Numbered from the stretch's first letter, positions 34,571 to 47,035 are shown. The stretch: DNA of 64,000 nt from Bubalus kerabau (GCF_029407905.1 NC_073641.1:17653001-17717000); one strand, 5' to 3'. Notes: generated by a model not told the origin, from the sequence alone. Program-made: numbers and translations.

Positions 34571-34706
34571 TTGGAGAAGGAAATGGCAACCCACTCCAGT
34601 GTTCTTGCCTGGAGAATCCCAGGGATGGGGGAGCCTGGTGGGCTGCTGTCTATGGGTCGCACAGAGTCAGACATGACTGAAGGGACTTAGCAGCAGTAGC
34701 AGCAGC
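34571..34706 (+). mobile_element. Bov-A monomer (second half of BOV-A2), sense
   Basis: Starts at ttggagaaggaaatggcaac and ends in an AGC tail. Target duplication atagagatacac at 34559-34570 and 34707-34718 (perfect 12 bp). The first monomer is absent, so the insertion either stopped at the monomer boundary or came from a monomeric transcript. Confidence 0.93.
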
Positions 34707-34718
34707 ATAGAGATACAC

Positions 34719-35130
34719 ATCTGTCTCCTTGGGTTTATTTAATGTGAATTTGTTCTTGAGTAATGGCTCAGATTTTGGGGCTCCATAAACATTGGTTTCC
34801 TTAAACTGGAAGACATAGGGCCAAATCCTGAATGCAGTGAGTTATCAATTTATGAGGTCTCCTGGGAAATATCCAAAGAGCTTCTTTTCCTGATGGCATG
34901 ACCATCACAAATGCTTTTCTATCCAGTCTTCAGAAACACCACCAGGGATAGGCTTCAAAGGACAACCAGCTCACCAGTCATTAAGATATGTCGGCTGAAA
35001 TTCAGCTTTCCCACCCTAGACATCAACAAAAGTTGTAGGCAGGAGAGTCAACAGAAGCAAGGGTCTTAAAAGCCACATGAACTGAAGAAATAATATTCTC
35101 TTAAGCCTTGCTTTAAAAATGAAATTGCTT
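34719..35130. other. Unannotated stretch
   Basis: Nothing recognised. Confidence 0.45.
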
Positions 35131-35488
35131 TTAGTTCAGTTCAGTCACTCAGTCTTGTCCGACTGTTTGCAACCCCATTAATCGCAGCACGCCAGGCCTC
35201 CCTGTCCATCACCAACTCCCGGAGTTCACCCAAACCCATGTCCATCAAGTCAGTGATGCCATCCAGCCATTGTCCCCTTCTCCTCCTGCCCTCAATCCCT
35301 CCCAGCATCAGGGTCTTTTCCAATGAGTCAACTCTTCACATGAGGTGGCCAAAGTATTGAAGTTTCAGCTTCAGCATCAGTCCTTCCAATGAACACCCAG
35401 GACTGATTTCTTTTAGGATGGACTGGTTGGATCTCCTTGCAGTCCAAGGGACTCTCAAGAGTCTTCTCCAACACCACAGTTCAAAAGA
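35131..35488 (-). mobile_element. BovB LINE 3' end, antisense
   Basis: Begins with the intact antisense 3' end (agttcagttcagtcactcag) and reaches tccaacaccacagttcaaaa. Close to consensus, so relatively young. The minus-strand frame 35141-35323 shows MEKTLMLGGIEGRRRRG, the BovB ORF2 C-terminal end. Confidence 0.94.
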
Positions 35489-35756
35489 CCCTTTATAACC
35501 TCTTAATCCTCCTCTCCAAGGATGACCCACAGACCCAAACAGATCTCCTATTCATTTCCTTTGCTATGTAATAAAGAACTATAGACTTAGTGGCTTAAAA
35601 CAACTTTTTATTAGTTTAAAATCCTGTAGGTTAAAAGTCTGGGTAACATTTACTTGGTTCTCTGTTTAGAGCTTCAAAGTCTGGAATCAAGATGTCAACT
35701 GGGTTGCGTTTCTTCCGAAGGGTTGAGAAAAAAAAAATCTACTTCCAAGCTTATTC

Positions 35757-35970
35757 ATTGTTGTTGTTGTTGTTCAGGCACTCAGTTGTGTCCAACCCTT
35801 TGCAACCCCATGGACTGCAGCACATCAGGCTCCCCTGTCCTTCATCTCCCAGAGCTTGTTCAAACTCATGTCCATTGAGTTGGTGATGCCATCCAACCAT
35901 CTTGTCCTCTGTTGTCCCTTTCTCTTCTTGCCTTGTATCTTTCCCAGCATTAGGGTTTTATCCATAGTTG
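35757..35970 (-). mobile_element. BovB LINE 3' end, antisense, nested in the old LTR
   Basis: A (TTG)n start (the tail in antisense), then ctcagttgtgtccaaccctt through cccagcattagggttttatc. Confidence 0.9.
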
Positions 35971-36245
35971 GAATAATTCAGCTCCTTGAATTTGTAGGAC
36001 TGAGGCTCTCTTTTTTTGTTTTCTGCTTTTGCTGGCAGTCAGCCAGGGGCTGCTCTCAGCTTCTGGAAGCTGTCCACATCCCCAACTATTTGGTTCTCTC
36101 TTTCTCTAGTCCAGCGACAACATACCAAATCCTGATTCTGGAAATCAACAACTCCTTCTTCTACCACCAACTGGGAAAAAAACTGTTTCTTTAATAGACT
36201 GGTGTGATTACATCAGGCCCACTTAAGTAATCTCTTTTTTTCAAA

Positions 36246-36276
36246 TTCAACTTTATGATGTGATCATAAAGTTGAA
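36246..36276. repeat. Perfect 13-bp inverted repeat
   Basis: ttcaactttatga (36246-36258) and its exact reverse complement (36264-36276) flank a 5-nt spacer. Confidence 0.9.
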
Positions 36277-36349
36277 GTAGAATCTGTCCCATTCAGTCCC
36301 ATGGATTATACAGGTTGTGTCCACCATGGATGGGAAGTCTTGAGATGCA

Positions 36350-38289
36350 CTCTAGAATTCTACCTATCACGGGAATGAAATGAGGTGGCAAAGCCAAGGG
36401 TTGCCTCAAGTTTTGAGTCTTTGGTCAATAGTCACCTTGGCACAACTTGTCAACATTTTAGAAAGAAAGCTTAGACAGAGCAATGTTAATGACGTTACCT
36501 AAATTGTATCATCTGTTTTTTTTTTTTTTTTTTTTCAAATTGGCCTGTTTTGTGCTTCAAAAAATCTTCATGGAATGTTTATTGAATGTCATAATAAATT
36601 TTAACACAGTGGATTAATGGGATTAATAGGGTGTAGCCTATTGGACCAGGCTATTTCTCCCACAAATTTGACATCCTAGGCTTCCTTTAATGTGCAGTGT
36701 GAGTTGGCATTTCTGAAAAATGGCAGCTCTGTCCTTCTCTAAACTTTGTGTGTAGTCCCTCTAGGCTGTTATGATTCTAATTATTCTTAATAGCTGTGTT
36801 ATTGTTTGATGCCTCTATCAAGCAATGTTAATTGAGTTTTAGCTCATCATTCATTTTTATGTCTCTCTTCTGGCAGCAAATTACACATAGAACTAAATTT
36901 TTGTGTTAAGAAATATGTAAAATAATAGGTTTTCCCTATATTTTGATATGACCTAAAGTGGCAAGACTTCCAGTAATATATACTTTAGTTCTTGGTACTT
37001 ATCTTTCCTAGAGAATGAACAAGCAGAGAAGACCATGAAGATTAGATTACTGTATAGGTGTTAGTTATCTGTTGATTAGATAATCTAGGATGCTATGGGA
37101 CTGCAAATAATTGTGTGCCCCTTTGTGCAACTCAACTAGTTAATGATTCTCCTTATAAATCCCCCAGACTTCTTCAACAGGATATTTAAATCCTACACAC
37201 AGAATATCGGGGCAGCTGTCAATGTAACCATTAATAATCACAAAGCGATTATTAAATAATCACTAGCTCAAGTGAGTTGGTAGAAGTCAGTGGAATGAAG
37301 AATAGCCAGTGTTATACTTTATTTTCAACACTCTCAATACTTGTTAAAAAGGGCACAGTGGTTGAAGCAGTTCAGTAACTTCTAGTATTTATGTGTTTTG
37401 ATTTTCTGTCATATTTATTTTTTCCTTTAAAAATGAATAATTGCATAGAAGTGTAAAAACAAATTTAACATGAAAAATAAGCTATAAGTGATTTTAAAAA
37501 CAACACTCCAATAGAAGCATAGGCAGAAGACATGACAAAGTCTTTTTATTTGGTATTCCTTGCATATAGTTTCACAGTGCTTTGTCTCACAATTATAACT
37601 ATATACCTTGTGGAAGCACTTGTTTAACACGTATTTCTCATAATAGACTAATAGCTCTGTGAGATGTATCTCTTACAATTATCTCTATAGCACCAGCCAT
37701 GACTAAGGGCAAACAGAAATAATAGACCTCTCATAATAAAACCTAAAATGAAGCCCCATAAGATGAGATGACTTTATCAGTAACTTAATTGCACATTCGA
37801 TCATAACAATACTTCTCAAAAGAAGGTAACAGAAAATTGGCTATAACATATTATCCTTAACATCAGTATAATATAAAATTCATTATACATGTGCATTCAT
37901 AAGACGTTAGTAGAAAGAGACCTATTGATGACTACTATGGTGGAATTAACATGAAAATGTTAAAAAAATATATCACAGCAATGAATAGACATAATGGGTA
38001 AAGAAGTAAAATTTTAAAAGGGATATGAAAACTTATTTTTATGGAGTTATAGCATATATTAAAATATATGGCACATAGAATGGAGGTGGGATAGAAATTA
38101 TAAAAAAGAGGGATACCTTTAATTACACTGTTGGAAGATTCTTGTATTATACATGTAGAGATAATATTAATTATAAGCAGATGGTGATAAATTAAAGAAT
38201 ATTATATTAATCTAAAAAGGAACCATTCTAAACATAATACAATGAGGTCAGTTAAAAGTTACAATTCCATGTTTAAAAACCTGATTTAA
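36350..38289. other. AT-rich stretch without visible ruminant repeats
   Basis: A 20-nt T run lies at 36516-36535. No SINE, LINE or coding segment is evident; the 3' part may be more decayed L1. Confidence 0.45.
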
Positions 38290-38760
38290 CCCTTCTCAAC
38301 CATATATAAACTCTTTTGTAAAATGAAGAGAACACTTCCCAATTTCTTTCATAAAGCCAGTATAACATTGATCCTAAAACCTGATGAGGACATTACAGAA
38401 AATAAATTTAGACTAATATCGCTCTTGAACTTAGATACAATAATCCATAACAACATATTTGTAACTGAATTCAGCAATGTAGATAAAGATTAATTCATCA
38501 GAATAGCTGTGGTTAATGCAAAGAATACAAGAGTTGTTTAACATTTGACAATCAGAGCAAAGATCTTACAGTTCATATTATAATTAATGGTAATATTGAA
38601 TATTTTCATGCTAAGATAAGGAACAAGGCAAAAATGACCCTTGTAATAATGTCTTCTACTCAACATTGTACTGTAAGGCAATATACACACGTGCACCATA
38701 TGTGTGGAATAATATGAAAAGATGCCTAAGATCATGAGTCATCAAGATAATGTAAATTAG
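38290..38760 (+). mobile_element. Ancient L1 ORF2 fragment, sense
   Basis: cacttcccaatttctttcat, gaattcagcaatgtagataa, aattaatggtaatattgaat and tcaacattgtactgtaag follow the L1 reverse-transcriptase region in order. Frames are fully broken. A jump to the later L1 phrase gaaaagatgc suggests an internal deletion near 38710. Confidence 0.7.
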
Positions 38761-39056
38761 TATGTGTGCTGCTGAAGTGAGCATGGGGTAATGCAAATGA
38801 AAATAATAATGCGTATACTTTATGGATGACTCAGAGATTTGAGTGGACTTCTTTTTTAAAGATCTAGTCTCTGTAAGATACCTAAAATCCTACTCTTCAG
38901 ACCTGACAAACTTGTCTTTCAGTTCATGAAAACTGAATGGAAAACTATCTACATCTTTGAGAGTTGGTAGACTTTCAAGAATCCGCAATATGTTTTGAAT
39001 AGCTTTTTACATTGAGGTAGATAAACAAATATCTTCAATGCTTCTTTTCAGACCAA

Positions 39057-39466
39057 TCACTCTTTATGTTTCAGAACTTTGTTCCTTTTGTCACCTTGGT
39101 CTCCTACTGACTGACATTCAATTCTTATATTCTTGTATGTGACTTCTTGAAGTGTGTTGGAGATATATCCAAAGATTTCTGACTTTCTCTCACCCAGTAT
39201 ATAAGCAAATAGGTCAACAGTGCCTACTGCTGCTGCTATTAACCTCTTATTCACTGGAAAGGAAACTTCCATTACAAAGTTCTGCAGCTTTGCAGATAGG
39301 TAAAGGATGGGGGGAAATCTGCTGTAAGTTCCAAATTTATTTTGTCAAGGATCTTAAACATGATGAAAGCAATGTAGCACCAATAAGCAGGAGCCAATGG
39401 AGCATATCTGTTAGACTTCATAACTTTGGGTCCTTTTGGGGCACATAAAAGCTCAGAAAGAATCAT
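39057..39466 (-). pseudogene. Coding-like minus-strand segment with one frame change, unidentified
   Basis: Two minus-strand frames abut. The upstream one (39466-39272) includes CAPKGPKVMKSNRYAPLAPA and ends LQSCRTL. Its stop codon overlaps the ATG of the next frame (39272-39057), which begins MEVSFPVNKRLIAAAVGTVD and reads on through an LGERKSEIFGYI section. The downstream frame is also open for several codons before its ATG, so one indel could have split a single frame. Composition is more protein-like than the AT-rich frames nearby. The C-terminal pattern faintly recalls mitochondrial ATP synthase subunit g, but I do not assign it. A decayed retrocopy, an exon fragment or chance are all possible. 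Confidence 0.25.
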
Positions 39467-41470
39467 GTTCAGTGCAAGAAAGACACAGACTTACATCACC
39501 ATTCAGGAAAAACTTATGTTAAAAAAAAATGCATACACCAATAAAGCAATAAATTCAGTCAAAAAGAGGAATTGAAATTGATGCTCAGGAGGAGCCTCTC
39601 AACAATTTCTTTGCTTTCATCTTTTCAGCGCCTGAAAAACCCTGAATACTTGCTAGTTTAAACCCAGTAAATTCAACAGCATTTTACTTGGCAGCATTTC
39701 TAAAGAAACATGAAAGAGTTCTTAGCAATGCTACCTTTGTTAAAAAACCAATAACTGTAAATATTTCCTAAATAGACAAGCCTCCATTTTTTGATCACGG
39801 ATATATCTCTAAACCCTATTTTATGCTGTAACATAAGATAGTTCCTCTGTCTCCTATTTCCCTTCAACTTTTTAAGAAAAATGTAAACTTTTGTGCTATT
39901 CACTTTTTTAGAATTTTAGCTTTTAGTTTCTTGTGTTGCCTTTAGTTTTTATTAATTTTGTAATCACATGAGAAACCTTAGCCTGCCAATAAAATAAGGA
40001 GCTAAGATAGTATATTGTGGAAACTGTAGTCTCGTTGTAATTTCCTCAGTCGAGATTCAACAATGAACCTTCAGGTCTTTTTCAAATGCGTTCTTGAAAT
40101 TTAATTTCCTTTTCATTTGATAGTAGCAGAAAACTAAGATATTCCAGTTAAGGTCATTTTATTAGTACACTTTATGTGTTTTTCAGTTTTAGTGAGGTAC
40201 TTTACAGGGCTTTGAAATTTGCTTAGCTTGAGTGCAGCCTGAGGACTAAAGTAGATATGAAAAGCAGTGGTTTTTCAAGTGTTGCTGAGTGATGGAACCT
40301 GGGACTGGGCCTGATTTTAGTGATGGTTTTAGTATTTTTCTTTCTATAATACAAAAAATCAGTGCAAGCATGATAGATACATTCTGGCTAAAAGATACAA
40401 GTGTATACAGAGAAATGTCAGTGATATTAGTTCTATCCTCATGTAATTAGCAAGTTTTCCTTTGTACGAACCTTGAACTGAAAAACAAAGGCATTATTCT
40501 GTGTGTAAATTTGTCATGGTTACTTTCGAATCACCAATTAAAAAAACAAGGAAAATGCTTTCCCTGAAAAATTCTGAAACTCATAATACTCATCTTTGAA
40601 TCACTAATCATGCTATCAATAGAGTTCTTGAATTATGAGGAATTTTTTCCCCTTTCCAATGAGACAAAACATTTCAGGAGTGTGGTCAAGGTAGAGTTGA
40701 TGAGCATTTGCTCTTGCAATTCTTTAAAGCTACAAAAATAGACTTTTGCTTTTAACTGTTTTGATGCTTATTTGCTAGAGCATAAGGAGTCAGGCCCTCA
40801 AAAATATGTGAACGAAGAGTTAAGGCAACACAACCTACCTTGCCCTTGACTTCATTGACTCAAAGACCGATTAGCACCAAAACTGAAATGATGGTTATGT
40901 TTCTGTTTGCTTCTTTTTTCTTAATGATCAACTATTCATGTCTGCTTAGATTTTTAAATCATCTTGTCCTTCAGATTACTGCATTTTCCTAATCGAGTAA
41001 AGTTCAGAAGTCTTCACAATATAAGTCAGGAAAATTCTCATGATGTAAGTGCCATGGGCAAACCAGTCACCACTGCCTTAGACTGATTGTCATGCACTCT
41101 ATGTACCAGACAGAAAAATATAATTTCCCATTGTATGACCTACTTATATAGAAATGAAATTCACAAATCAGCATCAACCGGGACAAATATCAAGGATTAT
41201 ATTCAGATTCTTCTCTGACTCACGTCCAGTGGTAAAATCCTCATATATAAATTTCTGTTATCTATATCTGAAGACAGACTCAGAATTCATGATAGAGTAC
41301 AAAATAAGAAAAGCAAATATATTCACAACATCACACTTATTCTCAATGTAAAAGTTTAAATGAAATACTTAATGACACTGCAGTCACTAGATGAAATTCA
41401 GATTAGTGATTATCTAGAAGTTCATGTGGACTCTGTAAAAACTGGATTACAGAGTACATTAAACCTAGAG
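39467..41470. other. Unannotated 2-kb stretch
   Basis: No repeat family or gene recognised. Together with 36.4-39 kb this is the longest part of the window free of Bov SINEs, BovB and L1_BT. Confidence 0.45.
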
Positions 41471-41489
41471 AAACAAAGACTAGACAGCC

Positions 41490-42573
41490 TTCAGAATGGG
41501 AGAAGATAATAGCAAATGAAGCAACTGACAAACAACTAATCTCGAGAATATACAAGCAACTCCTACAGCTCAACTCCAGAAAAATAAATGACCCAATCAA
41601 AAAATGGGCCAAAGAACTAAATAGACATTTCTCCAAAGAAGACATACAGATGGCTAACAAACACATGAAAAGATGCTCAACATCACTCATTATCAGAGAA
41701 ATGCAAATCAAAACCACTGTGAGGTACCATTTCACACCAGTCAGAATGGCTGCGATCCAAAAGTCTGCAAGTAATAAATGCTGGAGAGGGTGTGGAGAAA
41801 AGGGAACCCTCTTACACTGTTGGTGGGAATGCAAACTAGTACAGCCACTATGGAGAACAGTGTGGAGATTCCTTAAAAAACTGGAAATAGACCTGCCTTA
41901 TGATCCAGCAATCCCACTGCTGGGCATACACACTGAGGAAACCAGAAGGGAAAGAGACATGTGTACCCCAATGTTCATCGCAGCACTGTTTATAATAGCC
42001 AGGACATGGAAGCAACCTAGATGTCCATCAGCAGATGAATGGATAAGCAAGCTGTGGTACATATACACAATGGAGTATTACTCAGCCATTAAAAAGAATA
42101 CATTTGAATCAGTTCTAATGAGGTGGATGAAACTGGAGCCTATTATACAGAGTGAAGTAAGCCAGAAAGAAAAACACCAATACAGTATACTAATGCATAT
42201 ATATGGAATTTAGAAAGATGGTAACAATAACCCTGTATGCAAGACAGCAAAAGAGACACTGATGTATAGATCAGTCTTATGGACTCTGTGGGAGAGGGAG
42301 AGGGTGGGAAGATTTGGGAGAATGGCATTGAAACATGTAAAATATCATGTATGAAATGAGTTGCCAGTCCAGGTTCGATGCACGATACTGGATGCTTGGG
42401 GCTGGTGCACTGGGACGACCCAGAGGGATGGAATGGGGAGGGAGGAGGGAGGAGGGTTCAGGATGGGGAACACATGTATACCTGTGGCGGATTCATTTTG
42501 ATATTTGGCAAAACTAATACAGTTATGTAAAGTTTAAAAATAAAATAAAAATTAAAAAAAAAAAAAAACAAAA
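41490..42573 (+). mobile_element. Young L1_BT LINE, sense, 5'-truncated, with poly(A) tail and target duplication
   Basis: The copy starts inside ORF2 (cagaatgggagaagataata) and runs through the ORF2 stop and whole 3' UTR to an A-rich tail (42541-42573). A 19-bp target duplication (18 of 19 matching) lies at 41471-41489 and 42574-42592. The near-perfect duplication, long tail and open coding frame indicate a recent insertion. Confidence 0.96.
41495..42213 (+). pseudogene. L1_BT ORF2 C-terminal fragment, frame open
   Basis: About 240 codons are open in the ORF2 frame, from EWEKIIANEATDKQLI to HQYSILMHIYGI and a stop. The C-terminal Cys-rich motif CX3CX7HX4C is complete (CWRGCGEKGTLLHCWWEC). 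This part binds nucleic acid in L1 ORF2p; the endonuclease and reverse-transcriptase domains are absent, so the fragment has no enzymatic role. The first internal ATG is at 41650. The lack of any stop or frameshift reflects young age. Confidence 0.93.
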
Positions 42574-42592
42574 AAACAAAGACTAGAGAGCC

Positions 42593-43009
42593 ATGGTATC
42601 TGTTTTCAAGGGATTGCCCACTGAAAGAAGGGTTAGATATACTTTATTTTGCTTCAGAGGGTATGTAAACCATACCTGATTGTGGAAGGTTATTGGATAC
42701 TGAGTTCAGCTTCATAAAAAATCTAAATAATTAGTATCCTGCAACTCTGTCTGCACTAGCAGTCAGTCTCTGTTATTGAGAATATTTTAGACTCTGGATG
42801 ACAATCTGCCAGGGATATTGCAAGGAGAACTGTTGATCTGGCAAGGAATATGGATTTGTCACTTTTAAGGTTCATTCCAACGTTATGGTCACCCTAGAAT
42901 AAATAGATAGTACCATTGCATCCTTTCTAGACCTCTCATTTCCTTTTGTTTATCATAGGATAATACACAGAGAAGGAAGAAAAGAAGCCCACATTCACCT
43001 GTTAATTAG
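42593..43009. other. Unannotated stretch
   Basis: Nothing recognised. Confidence 0.45.
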
Positions 43010-43330
43010 CAGTGGAGACGCAGACATAGAGAACTGACCTGTGGACTCAGGGAGGTGGGGCGAGGAGGCGGTGGGACAAACAGAGTGTAGCAAGGAAACA
43101 TACACATTGCCATATTTAAAATAGATAGCCAATTTGCTCTGTGACTTAGGGAGCTCAAACCTATGCTCTGTGACAACTTAGAGGGGTGGGATAGGGTGGT
43201 AGGGAGTTCAAGAGGGGGGTAGCATATGTATACCTATGGCTGATTCATGTAGTTGAATGGCAGAAACCAACATGATATTGAAAAGCAATTATCCTTCAAT
43301 TAAAAATGAATGTATTTGTTAAAAAATTAC
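43010..43330 (+). mobile_element. Cetartiodactyl L1 3' UTR, sense
   Basis: agaactgacctgtggactca, ggtgggacaaacagagtgta, ttaaaatagatagccaattt and aagcaattatccttcaatta follow the older artiodactyl L1 3' UTR. No coding part. Confidence 0.8.
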
Positions 43331-43779
43331 TAATGGATGACTTTGTTAGTGAAATCTCACAAACATTTTTTTCCATATTACTTCTTAGCTGCTTTGGGAC
43401 CATCTTATCATTAATATAATTCCCAAATTCTATCACCTAATTTTTATGCAGCTACCCCTTTATTCTTTTCTGAGGTCATGAGTATTTACTTTATCTGTCA
43501 GCCTTACTTAATATAATTATTGGCTATCTGAGAATGCGAACTTAGAGTCTTCTGTGTTCACTTACATAAAAAAATTGCTTTTCAATTAAGCAGATTATGT
43601 TTGACCTCTCAGCAATCTCAATGCCCTCAAATTCAAGGCAAGGCTGGAAAGTGACATGTTTACGGTCCAGCAGCAACTGAGTCAAAGAAAAACAAGCACA
43701 GTATTGTTTTTCATTAAGTACAATATATTCTTAATCCAAAACTTTTCAAAATATGTTTCCATGGTCAAATAAGTTTCAG
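43331..43779. other. Unannotated stretch
   Basis: Nothing recognised. Confidence 0.45.
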
Positions 43780-43950
43780 AACATCTAGTGAGCATTTACT
43801 AAGTGTATGTATAGGTCAACTTTAGAGTTTTGTATATATAATTTAATTTTCAATGTTCCCATGAAGCAAAAGTTATTACCAGTCTTACAGATGAAGATTT
43901 TGAAGAATTCCTAGGTAATGAATGGTAGTGCCAAGAATTCAGCTGAGCAT
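43780..43950 (+). mobile_element. MIR SINE, sense
   Basis: gtgagcatttactaagtgta and cagtcttacagatgaagatt match MIR. Diverged. Confidence 0.6.
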
Positions 43951-44861
43951 GTACAACTCTATGTCTTCACTAGAAGACTTCTCAGAGGCCCAACTGCACA
44001 TTTATGGTTTATCAATCTTCACACAGGAGAAGTATCTTATCAACTCTATTCCAGAAGTGTTTGACTAGGGGGAGCGTTAATGATGTGTGATGACAGATTA
44101 GTATTTTGAGAAGCACTATCTTAAATTATATTTATCTGTATCACTAGTAGTCTTGGTTTTTATTAGAAATCATTTCAATAGAGGAAAAAGTTCTAGTTAG
44201 ATGAATCTCCATTGTGACTTACAACAAGATGTTGTGAAATGCTGTTTGAGATTGTTTTTTATAACTGAAAGTTAGCAAATCACGCAGAAATTACAGTGGA
44301 AATAGCACTATATTTAGACCAAAATTTTGTGTGAGTGATAATGAATGACTACTCTTTGGGATGAATTTGGAATAGTTTCTAATGGAACAAGAGATACAGA
44401 GAGAGAATATGTCTGAGTTGTAGGACTCCGTAATACTGGGGTGACAGACACCTCATAACCCCAAGGATGCTATCTCAGCTTGTTGAACTTGTCCAAAATC
44501 TCTGATTCTAGAGAAAGTTCTAATGAGGGATGGCATGGTGATATGGTCATATAGTGAGGTGAAAAGAACTACTTTGCAGCTTCTGGGTTGCTGAGAAATT
44601 CTATATATTTTTTTCTTAGACTCGAAGCTGGGCTTTGGAAGCAGATGAGCTTAGAAGTTACTGGAAATTTCAACAATATGAACAAAATTGATTTTCACCT
44701 GAGATTGCAGCATCATTTCTCATTCTGGAGATGAAGCTGAATCTCAAGGTTAAAAAATGCATTTGAGAGGCACTTGGGATATATTCCCCATGCAGATAAT
44801 GAACTTAGAAAGAGCTTATAACCAGTAGAAAGGGAACAACAACCTTACTACCATGTATATT
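43951..44861. other. Unannotated stretch
   Basis: Nothing recognised. Confidence 0.45.
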
Positions 44862-45965
44862 TGTTGTTGTTCATTCACTAAGTCACATAAAACTCTTTGT
44901 GACCCCATTGACTGCAGCACATCAGGCTTCCCTGTCCTTCACTATCTCTCAGAGTTTGCTCAGACTCATGTCCACTGAGTCAGTGATGCCATCCAACCAT
45001 CTCATCCCTGTTATCCTCTGCTCCTCCTGCCCTCAATCTTTCCAAGAATCAGGGTCTTTTCCAGTGAGTCAGCTCTTTGCATCAGGAAGTCAAAGTACTG
45101 GAGCTTCAGTTTCAACATCAGTCCTTCCAGTGAATATTCAGAGTGGATTCCCTTTACGATTGACTGGTTTGATCTCCCTGTTGTCCAAGGGACTCTAAAG
45201 AGTCTACTCAACACCACAGTTCGAAAGCATCAATTCTTCAGCACTCAGCCTTCCTTATGGTCCAACTCTCACATCTGTACTCTCACATCATAACTACTGG
45301 AAAAACAATAGCTTTGACTATATGGACCTTTGTTGGCAAAGTGATGCCTCTGCTTTTTAATATGCCATCTAGATTTGTCATAGCTTTCCTTCCAAGGAAC
45401 AAGCATCTTTTAATTTCATGGCTACATGAATCATCCACAGTGATTTTTAGCCCAAGAAAATAAAATTTGTTACTTTTTCCATTGTTTCCCCATCTATTTG
45501 CCATAAAATGATGGGACCAGATGCCATGATTTTTGTTTTTTGAATGTTCAGTTTTAAGCCAGCTTTTTCACTCTCTTCTTTCATCTTCATAAAGAGGCTC
45601 TTTAGTTCCTCTTCACTTTCTGCCATAGGAGTGGTGTCATCTATATATCTGAGGTTATTGATACTTCTCCCAGCAATCTTGATTCCACCTTGTGCCTCAT
45701 CCAGCCTGGCATTTCACATGATGTATTCTGCATAGAAATTAAATACAAAAGCTGACAATATACAGCCTTGATGTACACCTTTCCCAATTTTGAACCAGTC
45801 TGTTTTCCATGTCTGGTTTTAACTGTTGCTTCTTGACCTGCATTCAGGTTTCTCAGAAGACAGGTGAGGTGGTCTGATATTCCCATCTCTTTAAGAATTT
45901 TCCACATTTTGTTGTGATCCACACAGTCAAAGGCTTTAGCTTAGTCAATGAAGCAGAAGTAGATT
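44862..45965 (-). mobile_element. BovB LINE, 3' 1.1 kb, antisense
   Basis: Starts with a (TTG)n tail and covers the ORF2 C-terminus and part of the reverse transcriptase (gaggttattgatacttctcc, catgatgtattctgcataga, gatccacacagtcaaaggct). The minus-strand frame 45641-45922 keeps WKILKEMGISDHLTCLLRNL and then AGQEATVKT, a conserved BovB segment, but its catalytic YADD region is frameshifted. The end at 45965 abuts a short T run. Confidence 0.95.
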
Positions 45966-47035
45966 TTTTTTTTTAATTCCCTTGATACTTCTCTGATCAT
46001 ATGATGTGTGAGTATATAGGATGCTCAGGTAAAGAAACAGCATTTACAACTACAAGAAAGGACAGGCAAATTAACAAGGGTTATTCCTCCTTTTCTGCCA
46101 CAGTGACAGAGAGGCAAACCTAGGCAGCTAGGAGGGGAAATATCCTGCTATATTTGCATCCATCTCAGCCCAAGTTTGTGAGTAAGAAGGTTAGCAAGAC
46201 TAATAAACCTGTATTGGTAGGCAGTATGAAGAGGTCTTTGCATCCAATACAAAATTAAAGTATTATCTGTACTAAAGTATTTAATAACAAATTAGCCCTG
46301 AAGTGATGGAAAGTTTCTAAGCTTTTATTAATGAAACTCACCATAAACAATAAAAGAAAATTCTCAAAGCACCATTAGTAGCAATTACTGATAAAATTTA
46401 AAAAAATGTTTTGTGTCTGTATTTCATGAGATTGTTCAAATTGATTAATAAATTTTGATTAAATCTATTTAGTGGTCCTGAACAGAACTGATTTTTTTTT
46501 TTTTAAGTTGGTCAGCATAATTTTGGGAATGAAAAAAAATAGCTGCTTTTCTTAAAAAAAAAAAAATCAATTTGGAAAAGCTGAGTCATGTTTAATCAGC
46601 CACTTGGAGAGACAGTGTAACCTAATTAAGGACAACTGAGGCATACAGGGTTCTCATCTGTAATAAAGGCATATGGCTGCTTAGTTGTAACCAAGGGCCA
46701 AACAAAGATGCCAAGATGTGTTTCAGAGGTGGCATTAGTTCCTAGAGTACTACATAAACTAATTGTTCTGAAAAAAGATTCCTTACATGTGATTATGGCA
46801 GAGTTAATTATTATGCTAAAAAGCACTAAATTAGAACTGTCAGATATTGATTTATCTATTTAACATTTCAGAGCAAATTGCAGTTATATGGGAAAAATAG
46901 GTAAAGTCCAGAGGCAACAGGTAAGAACATGAGTGTTGCATCCAAGTAAAACTCAATCTTTGAGTCTATTGGGAATTACTGTGAAACTCAGGATTACATA
47001 TAAGGAATAGCAACTCTTTTTGTTTACAGATATTT
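45966..47035. other. Unannotated stretch
   Basis: Short T and A runs near 46493 and 46553. No family recognised. It separates two antisense BovB copies. Confidence 0.45.

Larger units (their letters stand above)
35546..36345 (+). mobile_element. Ancient ERVL-type LTR (MLT2-like), sense, split by BovB
   Basis: gacttagtggcttaaaacaa, gtctggaatcaagatgtcaa, cagtcagccaggggctgctc and tgtgattacatcaggcccac follow a common mammalian LTR order. The BovB at 35757-35970 splits it. The LTR is non-coding. The family call is from memory. Confidence 0.5.

Noticed and set aside
41650..42213. Open frame as an intact gene
   Set aside because: It is the C-terminal fragment of L1_BT ORF2 in a 5'-truncated insertion.
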